In this document: positions 15,174 through 24,118 of the stretch, piece after piece | Position numbering within the stretch: position 1 is the first letter of the stretch | How the letters are laid out: the number at the start of each line of letters is the position of its first letter | Source of the DNA: an uncultured bacterium | Lineage (GTDB): Bacteria > Patescibacteriota > Minisyncoccia > Phycocordibacterales > UBA9973 | Direction of reading: 5' to 3' | DNA length: 64,000 nucleotides | Assembly (NCBI GenBank): GCA_937895515.1 | Contig: CALAYS010000157.1 | Coordinates: 1-64,000 of the forward strand | The notes under the pieces: generated by a model | Seen by the model: only the letters and a program-made list of their open reading frames with translations | Database searches by the model: none | Told to the model about the DNA's origin: nothing | Translations under genes and position numbers: made by a program

Positions 15174-15414
15174 CATTAGGCTTAATCCCAATACTGTGTC
15201 ATAAAACAATATAGCTTGCTATTTGTCAAATATAAGCGCATAGTTAAAAGGTAGCAAAAGTATCCTATCAAAGAACGTATATTGGACTCGTTTATATTAA
15301 AGAGTCGGTTGTAATTGTATAAAAAATTATAACGTAAAAGTATCTAGAAAATATGTTTTGGAAAATGAGATTTGTTTCAGGCTCTTATAAATAAATCTAA
15401 TAAAATTAAATACT

Positions 15415-16041
15415 ATGAAAAAAATAAATATAATTGCAGTTATGGCTATGATGATGGTTTTACCATTTATCTCTTCTGCCGCAACTCTTACTCGCGAACT
15501 AGAAAAAGGTATGTCAGGATCTGATGTATCAACTTTACAAACATTTTTAGCTACTGATTCAACTATTTACCCACAAGGTTTAGTTACTGGCTATTTTGGA
15601 TTTTTAACAAAATCAGCTGTTTCTAATTTTCAAGACCGTAATGGTATTGCAACTGTAGGACGTGTTGGACCAGTTACACTAGCTGCTATTAATTCACAAA
15701 TGAATGGTACACCTACAACATTAGTTGGTGATGGTGCCCCACTTATTTTAACTAATAGTGTATCAACTGGTGCTAATACTGCTACAGTTTCTTGGGCTAC
15801 AAATGAATTATCAAAAGGAGTAGTGTATTACAGTAATGTACCACTTACAACTTATGAAAATACAAATTCTGTAAATGTTAGTGGATCTGTTGCTATGACA
15901 GATGTAAATATGCATTTATCACAAACTGTTTCAGTTTATGGTTTGCAAGCAAATACAACATATTACTATATGATCTACACTACAGATCAATCAGGTTATG
16001 TTAGTGTTACATGGCCAGCAACATTTAAAACAACAAACTAA
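15415..16041 (+). CDS. Exported peptidoglycan-binding/FN3-like protein
   Basis: 208 residues with a cleavable signal peptide (1-22, ending ISSAA). A PG_binding_1 domain (about 28-95) follows, with the usual LEKGMSGSDVSTLQTFLA and GYFGFLTKSAVSNFQ. After a short linker comes a fibronectin-III / phosphatase-N-like beta sandwich (about 108-207), including VSWATNELSKGVVYY and LQANTTYYYMIY. It is probably anchored to the wall and exposed at the surface. This domain pair is common in Parcubacteria. It is monocistronic with a strong terminator. Confidence 0.85.
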   Translation: MKKINIIAVMAMMMVLPFISSAATLTRELEKGMSGSDVSTLQTFLATDSTIYPQGLVTGYFGFLTKSAVSNFQDRNGIATVGRVGPVTLAAINSQMNGTPTTLVGDGAPLILTNSVSTGANTATVSWATNELSKGVVYYSNVPLTTYENTNSVNVSGSVAMTDVNMHLSQTVSVYGLQANTTYYYMIYTTDQSGYVSVTWPATFKTTN

Positions 16042-16056
16042 ATTTAAAATATTTTT

Positions 16057-16086
16057 AAAAAACCATCAGCTATCTGATGGTTTTTT
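16057..16086. terminator. Hairpin terminator
   Basis: Perfect 13-bp arms (16057-16069 and 16074-16086), A6-CCATCAG and its complement ending in T6, enclose a CTAT loop. Confidence 0.9.
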
Positions 16087-16115
16087 ATGTTTTATAAGTA
16101 TGCTACAATCCGAAT

Positions 16116-16496
16116 ATGAAATTTATTCCGGTTACAAATCCAGATGGTACTAATGGCAGTCCTAAATTACCACCAGAGATTAAAAATTATCTCATTGATA
16201 TTGATGGGACTATTTGTGAAGATATTCCTAATGATGAGCCCGAGAGAATGCCTGGTGCTAGTGAACTTATTGGGGCAAAAGATAAAATAAATAGTTTATA
16301 TAACAGTGGACATATCATAACTTTTTTTACTTCACGGTTAGAATCCCACCGCACTGTTACTGAAAAATGGTTAGAAGATCATGGTTTTAAATATCACAAA
16401 ATTATTATGGAAAAACCCCGTGGTGGAAACTATATTTGGATAGATGATAGAGATGTTGAAGCTATTAAATTTACGGGTTGGGATAGTATAAAATAG
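16116..16496 (+). CDS. HAD-family phosphatase-like protein
   Basis: 126 residues with HAD motif I DIDGT (28-32), motif II Thr/Ser in FFTSR (70-74), a Lys in MEKPRGG (about 98-103) and motif IV IDDRD (109-113). Such short HADs without a cap domain typically dephosphorylate small phosphate esters or sugar phosphates. The neighbouring sugar nucleotidyltransferase, 36 nt downstream, suggests a sugar-phosphate role. TACAAT ends 6 nt before the ATG. Confidence 0.8.
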   Translation: MKFIPVTNPDGTNGSPKLPPEIKNYLIDIDGTICEDIPNDEPERMPGASELIGAKDKINSLYNSGHIITFFTSRLESHRTVTEKWLEDHGFKYHKIIMEKPRGGNYIWIDDRDVEAIKFTGWDSIK

Positions 16497-16532
16497 CTTT
16501 TAATTTGTATTTAAATCTGTTAATATCGTGAG

Positions 16533-17303
16533 ATGGAAAATATTCAAGTAATAATACTGGCTGGTGGAAAAGGCAAAAGAATGGAAACAGTAGTACCAAA
16601 AGTTTTGGTGCCTTTTCATGGTAAACCAATGGTGGACTATGTTATAGAATCCGTTAATCATAGTGGTATTACTAACAAGCCAATACTGGTTGTTGGGTAT
16701 GAGGCAAATCAAGTAATTGACCACGTTGGAGATAAAGCTAACTTTGTTACTCAGACCGAGCAACTAGGCACCGGCCATGCTGTAAAATGCGCCCAAGAAG
16801 CCATAGGTGCCAATATAGAGCATATTTTAGTACTTTATGGTGATATGCCTAATATCACAGGTGCAATGATAGCTAACCTGGCTAAGACTCATTTAGACAA
16901 TAATAAAAACCTAACAATGGCAACAGTTAATGTTCCTGAATTTGGTTCATGGTATAGCTCATTTTTGGGGTTTGGTAGAATTGTGCGCAGTGCTAGTGGT
17001 GAGATAGAAAAAATCGTTGAATATAAAGATGCAACTGACGAAGAAAAGGAGATTAAAGAAGTTAACCCAGCATATTTTTGTTTTAAAAAAGATTGGCTAT
17101 TTTCTAATTTAGAAAAAGTTAAAAATGAAAATGCTCAAGGTGAATATTATTTAACTGATATGGTTTATTTAGCTAAAAATGAGGGGATTGCATCAGTACA
17201 TATTTCACCCGAAGAAGCACTTGGTGTAAATACAATTGAGCAACTAAGAGAACTAGAAAATATAGTTCAAAAACCAAAAGGCAAAGATCAAAATTTAAAT
17301 TAA
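16533..17303 (+). CDS. Sugar-phosphate nucleotidyltransferase (GlmU N-domain-like)
   Basis: 256 residues of the NTP-transferase fold with signature ILAGGKGKRM (about 8-17), Lys23 in VPKVLVPF, the loop EQLGTGHAVKCAQEA and metal-binding GDMP. The pattern is closest to the uridylyltransferase half of GlmU, which makes UDP-GlcNAc for the wall. The acetyltransferase left-handed beta helix of full-length GlmU (about 450 aa) is absent, so acetylation, if needed, must be done elsewhere. Possibly co-transcribed with the HAD phosphatase. Confidence 0.85.
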   Translation: MENIQVIILAGGKGKRMETVVPKVLVPFHGKPMVDYVIESVNHSGITNKPILVVGYEANQVIDHVGDKANFVTQTEQLGTGHAVKCAQEAIGANIEHILVLYGDMPNITGAMIANLAKTHLDNNKNLTMATVNVPEFGSWYSSFLGFGRIVRSASGEIEKIVEYKDATDEEKEIKEVNPAYFCFKKDWLFSNLEKVKNENAQGEYYLTDMVYLAKNEGIASVHISPEEALGVNTIEQLRELENIVQKPKGKDQNLN

Positions 17304-17314
17304 AAATTCTTAAA

Positions 17315-17347
17315 GTAAAAAATCCGGAAAATGTCCGGATTTTTTAC
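17315..17347. terminator. Hairpin terminator
   Basis: Perfect arms 17315-17328 and 17334-17347 (A6-TCCGGA and its complement with T6) enclose a 5-nt loop. It serves the nucleotidyltransferase gene and may also end trxB transcription from the other side. Confidence 0.88.
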
Positions 17348-17409
17348 TAAAACTTTTTAACCTTTGGATTATACTTTTGCATTTTGAATTTTAACATTTG
17401 AATTTGAGC

Positions 17410-18351
17410 CTAGTGCCCAGTGTGAATATATTGGTATATGTCTTCAATGGCTTTGACTGCGTCACCAGCAGCAATGTTGTTTTGATGATAAAGTCCGTTT
17501 GTAACATCTCCTGCAGCCCAAATACCCAGTGTATTTGTGCGTTGATTCATAGGGTTAGTCACGACATTATTTGTTGGAGTTAGTTCTACTACATCTTTAA
17601 CAAAATCAGTATTTGGAATTTGGCCAACTTCAACAAATATTCCACCAGTCGGTATAGTTATAACTTCACCAGTTGATTTATCTTTATAAGTTAATGAATT
17701 TACAAACATTTCTCCATCTACACGCATAATATCGGCATTCATTATGGCTTTGATATTTGGTTTTTCTAAAGCTTTTTCTACAGTTATTTTATCAGCTTTA
17801 AATTCAGCGTTACGATGAATGATCGTTACACTTTTACAATATGCAGATAATTGCAATGCTGATTCTATACCAGCATTACCACCACCAATAACAATTACAT
17901 CTTGCCCTGAGAAAACGGGTCCATCACAACTAGCACAATAAGTTATACCTTTGTGCTCAAATTTATCTGCATTAAGAGCATCTAGTTTACGGCGATTGGA
18001 TCCTGATGCTACAAGTACTGATTTAGTATTAAAAGACTTAGAATTATCAGTTGTTACAGTAAAAGTATTGTTAGAATTTTTTGTAATACTTGTTACTTTT
18101 TCGCCTTCGATTGAATCCAAATATGGGCCAACATAAGATAGAGCATGATCTTTTAAGTCACTTGCTAATTTATGTCCAGCAATTTCTTTGGTACCAATCC
18201 AGTTATAAATAGTTTCAGATACTTGAGATTGTCCACCCCATTCACTAACTATAATTGCAGTTTGTAGTTGTTTACGCACTGCATAAACAGTAGCAGCTGC
18301 ACCAGCTGGACCACCACCAATAATTACTAAATCATAAATTTTATTTTCCAT
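17410..18351 (-). CDS. trxB: Thioredoxin reductase
   Basis: 313 residues. The FAD-binding GGGPAG is at 12-17, the redox-active CASC at 139-142 and the NADPH-binding GGGNAG at 156-161. The final FAD segment is GIWAAGDVTNG. It reduces thioredoxin or glutaredoxin-like proteins with NADPH; the redoxin at 151-390 is a candidate partner. TATAAT (complement of 18359-18364) lies only 7 nt before the ATG, so its mRNA is probably leaderless. The length is normal for the family. Confidence 0.96.
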   Translation of the reverse strand: MENKIYDLVIIGGGPAGAAATVYAVRKQLQTAIIVSEWGGQSQVSETIYNWIGTKEIAGHKLASDLKDHALSYVGPYLDSIEGEKVTSITKNSNNTFTVTTDNSKSFNTKSVLVASGSNRRKLDALNADKFEHKGITYCASCDGPVFSGQDVIVIGGGNAGIESALQLSAYCKSVTIIHRNAEFKADKITVEKALEKPNIKAIMNADIMRVDGEMFVNSLTYKDKSTGEVITIPTGGIFVEVGQIPNTDFVKDVVELTPTNNVVTNPMNQRTNTLGIWAAGDVTNGLYHQNNIAAGDAVKAIEDIYQYIHTGH

Positions 18352-18397
18352 AAAAATTATTATAGCATAGACTTGGTCTTGTTAAAAATTAAACAAA

Positions 18398-18434
18398 GAA
18401 GTCCGACCTCATGCCACATGAGAGGTCGGACTTC
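18398..18434. repeat. Palindromic repeat, related core, copy C
   Basis: GAAGTCCGACCTCATG and CATG-AG-AGGTCGGACTTC form a long stem with a 2-nt bulge between trxB and ftsZ. The arm GAAGTCCGAC is shared with copy A (12298-12307), so it belongs to the same dispersed family or derives from it. It could also serve as a terminator-like hairpin, although no T tract follows. Confidence 0.65.
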
Positions 18435-18450
18435 AGGAAAACAATTTAAT

Positions 18451-19668
18451 TTATCTTTTATTTCTTCTTAGGAAAGCTGGCACACTTGACCAATCGTCAG
18501 TTCCGGCATCTTCACCAATAGTGTCGTCAATTATAATATCTGGAGTTTTTTCAACATTTAATTTTGTAGAAATAGAATTATCATTTTGACTAGCTAATGC
18601 TGCAGGAGAATTTTGAGTATCGTAAGATGAACTACTGCGGACTACTTCTTCATTGCGGATAATTGGTGTTTGTTGAATAGTTGGAGTTGAGTTCATTGAA
18701 CGCTTTGGCATGTCAGTAGGGAAACCAGTTGCAATAAGAGTAATTTTAATTTCATGTTTGTTTAGTTTATCATCTCTTATCATTCCAAAGATAACCTTTG
18801 CATCTTTGTCAACATTTTGAGTTATAAGGTTTGCAGCTTCGGATACTTCATGGATTGATAAATCATCTCCGCCGGCAATAGCAAGTAATACTCCTTTGGC
18901 ACCACTAATTGATAGATCAAGCAGTGGAGAATTAATAGCTTCCATTGCGGCTTTGGCTGCACGTCCTTCACCGGCTGCTCGTCCAATACCCATTAGAGCT
19001 GATCCAGCATTTGCCATAACAGCGCGAATATCAGCAAAGTCCACATTAATCATTCCAGGTGTTGTGATAAGTTCTGAGATGCCTTCTACTGCTTGGCGCA
19101 AGATTTCATCACACATTGCAAAAGCATCTTTAAATGATGTATCTTTTGGAGCAACAGAAAGAATTCTTTCGTTAGGAATAACAATGATTGCGTCTACTTC
19201 TTGTTCAAGATCAGCAATACCTTTTTCTGCTAAGCGCATTCGTTGAGCACCTTCAAAGAAAAATGGTTTTGTAACAACAGCTACAGTTAGTATGCCTTGT
19301 TCGCGAGTAGCTGCAGCAACAATTGGACTAGCTCCAGTTCCTGTACCACCACCCATTCCACAAGCAATAAATACCATGTCGGCACCTTTGACAGCATCTT
19401 GGATTTCAGCTTTTGTTTCTTCGGCTGCTTTACGACCAATGTCGGGATTCATACCAGCACCAAGACCACGGGTAAGGTTTTTACCTAAATGGATTTTCTT
19501 TTCAGCTAGAGATTTGTGTAAATCCTGAGTATCAGTGTTCATTGCAATAAACTCTACTCCTTTCACTTTGGATTCAACCATGTGATTAAGAGCATTATTA
19601 CCTGAACCTCCGACTCCGATAACCTTAATACGAGCAAATGTTTCTATTGGTGTGTCAACCTTGGCCAT
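18451..19668 (-). CDS. ftsZ: Cell division protein FtsZ
   Basis: 405 residues. The tubulin signature GGGTGTG is at 106-112, preceded by the N-terminal GVGGSGNNAL loop. A variable linker follows the GTPase core (about 315-385), and the protein ends in the FtsA/membrane-anchor-binding tail VPAFLRR (396-402). FtsZ polymerises with GTP into the division ring. It is the last gene of a minus-strand operon with ftsA, ybeY and rpsU upstream. An extended -10-like TGCTATAGT lies upstream in the 90-nt gap to ftsA, so ftsZ may also have its own promoter. Confidence 0.98.
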   Translation of the reverse strand: MAKVDTPIETFARIKVIGVGGSGNNALNHMVESKVKGVEFIAMNTDTQDLHKSLAEKKIHLGKNLTRGLGAGMNPDIGRKAAEETKAEIQDAVKGADMVFIACGMGGGTGTGASPIVAAATREQGILTVAVVTKPFFFEGAQRMRLAEKGIADLEQEVDAIIVIPNERILSVAPKDTSFKDAFAMCDEILRQAVEGISELITTPGMINVDFADIRAVMANAGSALMGIGRAAGEGRAAKAAMEAINSPLLDLSISGAKGVLLAIAGGDDLSIHEVSEAANLITQNVDKDAKVIFGMIRDDKLNKHEIKITLIATGFPTDMPKRSMNSTPTIQQTPIIRNEEVVRSSSSYDTQNSPAALASQNDNSISTKLNVEKTPDIIIDDTIGEDAGTDDWSSVPAFLRRNKR

Positions 19669-19758
19669 AACTTAGAATAAATTAATGTATAACTTCCCAA
19701 CTATAGCAGAACATAGCCATTATGCCAAATATGTTATACCCCTTTACTTTTTTAAAAT

Positions 19759-20949
19759 TTAAGGCATTAAATCATGCAAAAAAGATTTGATTTTAGGAAA
19801 TATTCCATTCCCATTAGAATTATTTTTAGTTTTTACTATCCCATAATCATTTTGATCGTAAGCACACAAACCATATGAGACAATCCATGATACATCACGA
19901 ATGCGAGGTTTCATTTGTAGTAAATGTTCGGGTATTCCAACACGAGTTGGTAGTCTTAATGTTGATCGTGCTAATGATTCTATTTGTGCAATGTGTGAAC
20001 CACCACCAGTGATAACAATTCCTGCTGGAAGTAGTGCATCACGATTTATTTTTTTTAAATGTTTTTCAATAAGCTCAAAAATGTCGCGAAGACGGGCTTC
20101 GATAATTTCAGATAATTTTCTTTCAGAATGAGCACCAATTGAGCGTCCTGTTTTTACTAATTCAGCTTCTTCAATACCTATTTTTAATCCTAGTGCAATG
20201 TCTTTAGTAAAATCAGATCCACCAATAGGGAAGACTTGGAGTGACATTGGTAACCCGTGTTCATAAACAATAATAGAAACAGTCTCTGCTCCAATGTTCG
20301 CCAGCATAACACCATTTTGTCTTTGACTTTCGGTTAATGCTACTTTTGCTGCAGCAATAGGGGATGCGACAATGTTTTCAACTTCAATACCTAGTTCTGT
20401 AAATAAATCCATCATGTCGGTTAAATGTTGAGCTAAACAAATTACAAAAAATACTCGAACTTCGATTCTGTTTCCACGCATGCCTAGTGGGCGACCCATG
20501 ACTTCTTTGCCATCAATTTTGTACATTAATGGAATAGTATGCAGGACTTCACGGTTAGTTAAGTCAATTTTTTTATGAGCTTCGGCAATTGCTTTTTCTA
20601 AATCACTATCGTTTATTAAATTATCAGTACGAGTAATAATTGTCTCGCCAGATGTTGTTGCAGAATTTACACTAATTCCACCAAGAGATACATTAACTTT
20701 GGTAACCTCGATATGAGATTGTTCTTTGAGTTGGTTAAGTAAAGTTTGGATAGTATTTTTAGCACTTTGAATATGAGTAATGTATCCACTACGAAGACCC
20801 ATTGATTCACAAGCCCCAACAGCCACAATTTCAGGAAAGTCTGCTTCTTCGCTTTCATGATGCAGACTAACAATAGCTCGGGCAGTATTAGTCCCAATAT
20901 CAATTCCTATTGTATAATCTGGTTGTTTAGCTCTTCCTAGTATTTTCAT
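19759..20949 (-). CDS. ftsA: Cell division protein FtsA
   Basis: 396 residues of the actin-like ATPase superfamily. The phosphate-1 motif IGIDIGTNTARA is at 14-25, the SHS2/1C insertion lies between about 85 and 165, and the phosphate-2/adenosine motifs include VNIGAET-like and VITGGGSHI. The C-terminal amphipathic helix (IKSFLHDLM) would tether FtsZ filaments to the membrane. The start codon overlaps the end of ybeY by 23 nt, consistent with coupled translation. Confidence 0.96.
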   Translation of the reverse strand: MKILGRAKQPDYTIGIDIGTNTARAIVSLHHESEEADFPEIVAVGACESMGLRSGYITHIQSAKNTIQTLLNQLKEQSHIEVTKVNVSLGGISVNSATTSGETIITRTDNLINDSDLEKAIAEAHKKIDLTNREVLHTIPLMYKIDGKEVMGRPLGMRGNRIEVRVFFVICLAQHLTDMMDLFTELGIEVENIVASPIAAAKVALTESQRQNGVMLANIGAETVSIIVYEHGLPMSLQVFPIGGSDFTKDIALGLKIGIEEAELVKTGRSIGAHSERKLSEIIEARLRDIFELIEKHLKKINRDALLPAGIVITGGGSHIAQIESLARSTLRLPTRVGIPEHLLQMKPRIRDVSWIVSYGLCAYDQNDYGIVKTKNNSNGNGIFPKIKSFLHDLMP

Positions 20950-21370
20950 TTTTTGTTTTTTTATTTGAATACATCTTTTGCAGAATTTTTCTTTCTAACT
21001 CTTCCATTGTACTACTATGTGGCATTCCTTTCAAATGCAAGCACCCGTGGATAAACAAAAAAACTAAATAAGTATCAAAATCCATTTCAAAATCCGGAGC
21101 TTGTTTCTTGGCGGTAGGGAGGTGAATAAAAATTTCACCGTTTTGTTTCGAATAAGGGAAAGACAAAATATTTGGGGTATAGTCTTTGTCTCGATATTTT
21201 TTATTTAAATCAGTGACTGTTTTTTTATTAGCAAAAACTAAAGATAAGGTGTATTTTTTGCCTAAAATATGGTCTTTAATAGCAAGAAAAGGAAGGTTAA
21301 AATCCTTCCTTTTCTTTTGAGTTTCTAATGCAGACTGAAAAATTATTTCTAGTGTGTCACTATTTAGCAT
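20927..21370 (-). CDS. ybeY: Endoribonuclease YbeY
   Basis: 147 residues with the zinc-binding motif HGCLHLKGMPH (His109, His112, His118), the family hallmark, preceded by the usual LNKKYRDKDYTPNILSFPY. YbeY processes the 16S rRNA 3' end and takes part in ribosome quality control. It lies between rpsU and ftsA, overlapping ftsA by 23 nt. The C-terminal tail is basic and short. Confidence 0.95.
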   Translation of the reverse strand: MLNSDTLEIIFQSALETQKKRKDFNLPFLAIKDHILGKKYTLSLVFANKKTVTDLNKKYRDKDYTPNILSFPYSKQNGEIFIHLPTAKKQAPDFEMDFDTYLVFLFIHGCLHLKGMPHSSTMEELERKILQKMYSNKKTKNENTRKS

Positions 21371-21375
21371 AATGC

Positions 21376-21639
21376 TTAGAATGATTTTCTAGCACCACGA
21401 ATTGGCTTAGGTTTAATTTTACCTAATTTCTTTAGTTTTTCGATTTCTACACGTTTTGTTAAACGCTTTAATGTACTAACTTTTGTAGCTAGTTTTGATT
21501 TAGCGCGTTCGTTGTATCTTTTACCTCGAACTTTTGGAACGATTGCTGAATCTTGAACTTTCCGTTGAAAACGGCGAAGAAGTGATGCGCCGGATTCAGT
21601 GCCAGCTTTGGTTACTTCTACTTGGTATGTTGTACTCAT
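21376..21639 (-). CDS. rpsU: Ribosomal protein bS21
   Basis: 87 residues, very basic. The core ESGASLLRRFQRKVQDSAIV followed by PKVRGKRYNERAKSK matches the bS21 consensus (RRF, R-x-RxYxE). The C-terminal extension KRLTKRVEIEKLKKLG is long compared with the roughly 70-residue E. coli protein. It binds the small-subunit platform near the anti-Shine-Dalgarno region. It is the first gene of the rpsU-ybeY-ftsA-ftsZ operon, with a TATATT-type -10 about 11 nt upstream. Confidence 0.9.
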   Translation of the reverse strand: MSTTYQVEVTKAGTESGASLLRRFQRKVQDSAIVPKVRGKRYNERAKSKLATKVSTLKRLTKRVEIEKLKKLGKIKPKPIRGARKSF

Positions 21640-21723
21640 ATATGTTTATTAATATAGCACATTATAAATATAATGCAAAGCCATATTGACATAAATATCC
21701 TAATAAATGTATTATTTAGTTAT

Positions 21724-22380
21724 ATGAATGAAAATCCAAAAAAGTTTAACCCATTAGAAGGTGGTAGTGAAAATAATAAACCATTAACGCCCGAGACAAA
21801 TACTAACCCTGAAAATTTTGATCTATTGAAAGATTCCTTAGAGAACGGTCAACCTATTAATAAGGCTGAAGCTGTAGAAAATTTTAAAGAAACTATGTTT
21901 GTTTCTGAAGATAATAACTCAAATTTAGAAAATCCAATTGTTTCGGAAAATGATAAAATCGAAAAACAACAAAAAACAGAACAACAAATAGCAGATACTA
22001 AAACAAAGTTAAATGATTTTTTTGATAAAGCTATTGTTTCTGAAGATAATAACTCAAATTTAGAAAATCTAATTGTTTCTGAGGATGGTAAACCTATAGA
22101 ACCTTCACCTGAAATGGAAGTTCCAAAACCACCACAAAAAACAGAAGATTCTAAATTAGAAGGAGCTCGAAAATATATATTAGACGAACTTGAAAAATTA
22201 ACTGAACAAGTTGGATTAGATAATGTAGAAGTAACTTATGTTAAGCCCGATGGTATTAAAGAAGCTGGATATTCTGTTTCAAAAATTGATAAAGAAAATC
22301 TACTTGTTTATCTAAAAAATGCCGATGGTAAAGAAATAACTCCTGATCCAAGAGACATTATTTTTAAAGCTAAACAATAA
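21724..22380 (+). CDS. Hypothetical acidic protein with internal repeat (218 aa)
   Basis: Starting at MNENPKKFNP, the first two thirds are disordered and rich in Asn, Glu, Lys and Pro. They contain a duplicated segment VSEDNNSNLENxIVSE: 34 identical bases at 21901-21934 recur at 22036-22069, exactly 45 codons apart. The last about 75 residues form a predicted folded domain (YILDELEKLTEQVGLDNVEV onward). An upstream in-frame ATG at 21673 exists but would add an unrelated hydrophobic leader. It converges with priA, the two stops being 1 nt apart. Function unknown. Confidence 0.6.
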   Translation: MNENPKKFNPLEGGSENNKPLTPETNTNPENFDLLKDSLENGQPINKAEAVENFKETMFVSEDNNSNLENPIVSENDKIEKQQKTEQQIADTKTKLNDFFDKAIVSEDNNSNLENLIVSEDGKPIEPSPEMEVPKPPQKTEDSKLEGARKYILDELEKLTEQVGLDNVEVTYVKPDGIKEAGYSVSKIDKENLLVYLKNADGKEITPDPRDIIFKAKQ

Positions 22381-22381
22381 T

Positions 22382-24052
22382 TTAATAAACTTCCACTTTT
22401 AAGTATTTCATAAAAGGTAGCAAATCGTTTGCTATCTTTTTTGATAATTCATAATCTTTTTTATTAATTGACCAGTTGTTAGTAGGGAACGAAGCGTGGA
22501 TTTTTATTTGACCCAAGATACTTTTTTCTATAGAGATTGTTTCTGGAATTGAATGTTGACCAAGGATTTTTATAATATCTTTTTGAATTTTTTCCACTTT
22601 ACTGGCGTATGGGTCAAGGTTAAAAATAACATGCCGGCTGTATGGCGGATAATGTAAATCTTTCCTATTAATTAATTCATTTTTTTGCCAATCAGTATCA
22701 CTCTGGCTTAAAAATTCTTTTTCATTGTTTTGCATTACGCTAACTATCATTCCATGGGTGCAATTATTAGCATAATGGATTATGTCTCGAGCTCTTTCAA
22801 CTGATTCAAAAAATTCGTTATATAGCAAAGCCCCTAAAGACGGAACAATACAAATATCACATTCGTTTATTTCATTAATTGTGTTTAATGGCCCAATGAT
22901 TATTCCACCATTTGTTTGCCAATTTTTGATATCTTTTTGTTTTATATATGTAGAAAAATCATAAATATTATCTTTATATTTATTGGGTATAATATTTTGT
23001 ACATTTTCTATAATCCTCTCTATCCCATAACCCAGTGGGGTTAAATTCCAACTATCACAATTAGTACATTTAGCCAGTGCGGTATAGCCTGTTTTACAAT
23101 TTAAACAAATAAAAATATAATTTCCTGAAATACCATAATTTTTTGCATAATTTCTATTATTTTTTACAAGCTTTAGTGCATTATTACAATTTGGGCAACT
23201 ATGAATTTGGCTGCAGTCACCACAAATTGTTTTAGGTGAAAAGTTTTTTGTTGGAGTAATTATTAAAATTCTTTTTCCGCCAGCGGGCGGATTTAGATTT
23301 TTTAAAATTACTTCTTGAACTGGAAGTGATATTGGAAATTGTTTTTCATTATGTGGTTCATCTTCTCTAGAGATTATTCTTAAATCAGTATTTGTGTTTA
23401 GTATAGGTTTTTTAATTTGATCAATGTTCCATTCATTGTATCTTAGTCTTGTATTATATGATTGAAATGAAATTTTAATTTTTAAAATGTTACATAAAAT
23501 TACAATAAAAGCCACTGGGTCAAAACCCAAATAAATGTTTCCATAATTAGACAAATTCTCCGGATCATCAACTATTATATGGGTTATTTTACTTTTTTCA
23601 TCTTTAAAAAATTCTAAAAATGTTGCAAATGTTGCAACATTTGCAGTATCACTTTGTTTTTCTAATTTTTTATTTCCAGAAGTTATAATTAATGTTTTAG
23701 ATTCTTCATTAATTTTAGTTTTTTTAAATTTTATTTCTTTCAAACATGCTCGAATTATGATGTCTCTGGAAACCAAAGAATAATAACAAAAATCATTAAT
23801 TGCGTTTACTACTTCTTTTTTTAAAATAATATTATTTGTTGATTTTTCTATTTTTAATAATTTCCAAGGTAATGATTTGATATAACTTTTTTCATCTTGA
23901 ACATTTTTAACTGAAACTACTAAACTTTTTTCAATACTTTTTTTAATTGGTGCGTCAATAATTGTACCAATAGATAATTGATCGCTAGAAATATAAGACA
24001 ATTCTCCGTCAGGGATTTTTCTTTTAGTTGGGATGACAGTAATTACGTACAT
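22382..24052 (-). CDS. priA: Degenerate PriA-like primosomal protein
   Basis: 556 residues against about 730 in PriA. The N-terminal 3'-DNA-end-binding domain is recognisable (about 1-50). The eight zinc-binding cysteines are all present as CGDC (277-280), CPNC (286-289), CLNC (316-319) and CTNC (329-332), and the C-terminal domain continues with PLGYGIERI and YPPYSR. In the helicase part I find no Walker A motif (GxxGxGKT), and the DEEH box is reduced to IIVDDPENL. It may keep replication-fork DNA binding but not ATP-driven unwinding. It contains a short palindrome-encoded NPPAGGK insert (254-260). TAAAAT lies 6 nt before the ATG. Confidence 0.85.
   Translation of the reverse strand: MYVITVIPTKRKIPDGELSYISSDQLSIGTIIDAPIKKSIEKSLVVSVKNVQDEKSYIKSLPWKLLKIEKSTNNIILKKEVVNAINDFCYYSLVSRDIIIRACLKEIKFKKTKINEESKTLIITSGNKKLEKQSDTANVATFATFLEFFKDEKSKITHIIVDDPENLSNYGNIYLGFDPVAFIVILCNILKIKISFQSYNTRLRYNEWNIDQIKKPILNTNTDLRIISREDEPHNEKQFPISLPVQEVILKNLNPPAGGKRILIITPTKNFSPKTICGDCSQIHSCPNCNNALKLVKNNRNYAKNYGISGNYIFICLNCKTGYTALAKCTNCDSWNLTPLGYGIERIIENVQNIIPNKYKDNIYDFSTYIKQKDIKNWQTNGGIIIGPLNTINEINECDICIVPSLGALLYNEFFESVERARDIIHYANNCTHGMIVSVMQNNEKEFLSQSDTDWQKNELINRKDLHYPPYSRHVIFNLDPYASKVEKIQKDIIKILGQHSIPETISIEKSILGQIKIHASFPTNNWSINKKDYELSKKIANDLLPFMKYLKVEVY
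23273..23293 (-). repeat. NPPAGGK palindrome, copy in priA
   Basis: The palindrome CCGCCAGCGGGCGG (23277-23290) with its flanks matches the holB copy (25558-25578) at 20 of 21 positions. It is read in the same frame and orientation relative to the gene. It is strikingly GC-rich in AT-rich coding sequence. Confidence 0.75.
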
Positions 24053-24118
24053 AGATGTATTTTAGCATAAAAAGCACCCACTATAATACTCTTAATTTTT
24101 ATGCTATAGTAGCCCCAT

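Noticed and set aside
15225..15300. tRNA-like stretch after tRNA-Val (GCGCATAGTTAAAAGGTAG...)
   Set aside because: The D-arm resemblance is suggestive, but no anticodon or T stem pairs, so I do not call it a tRNA or pseudogene.
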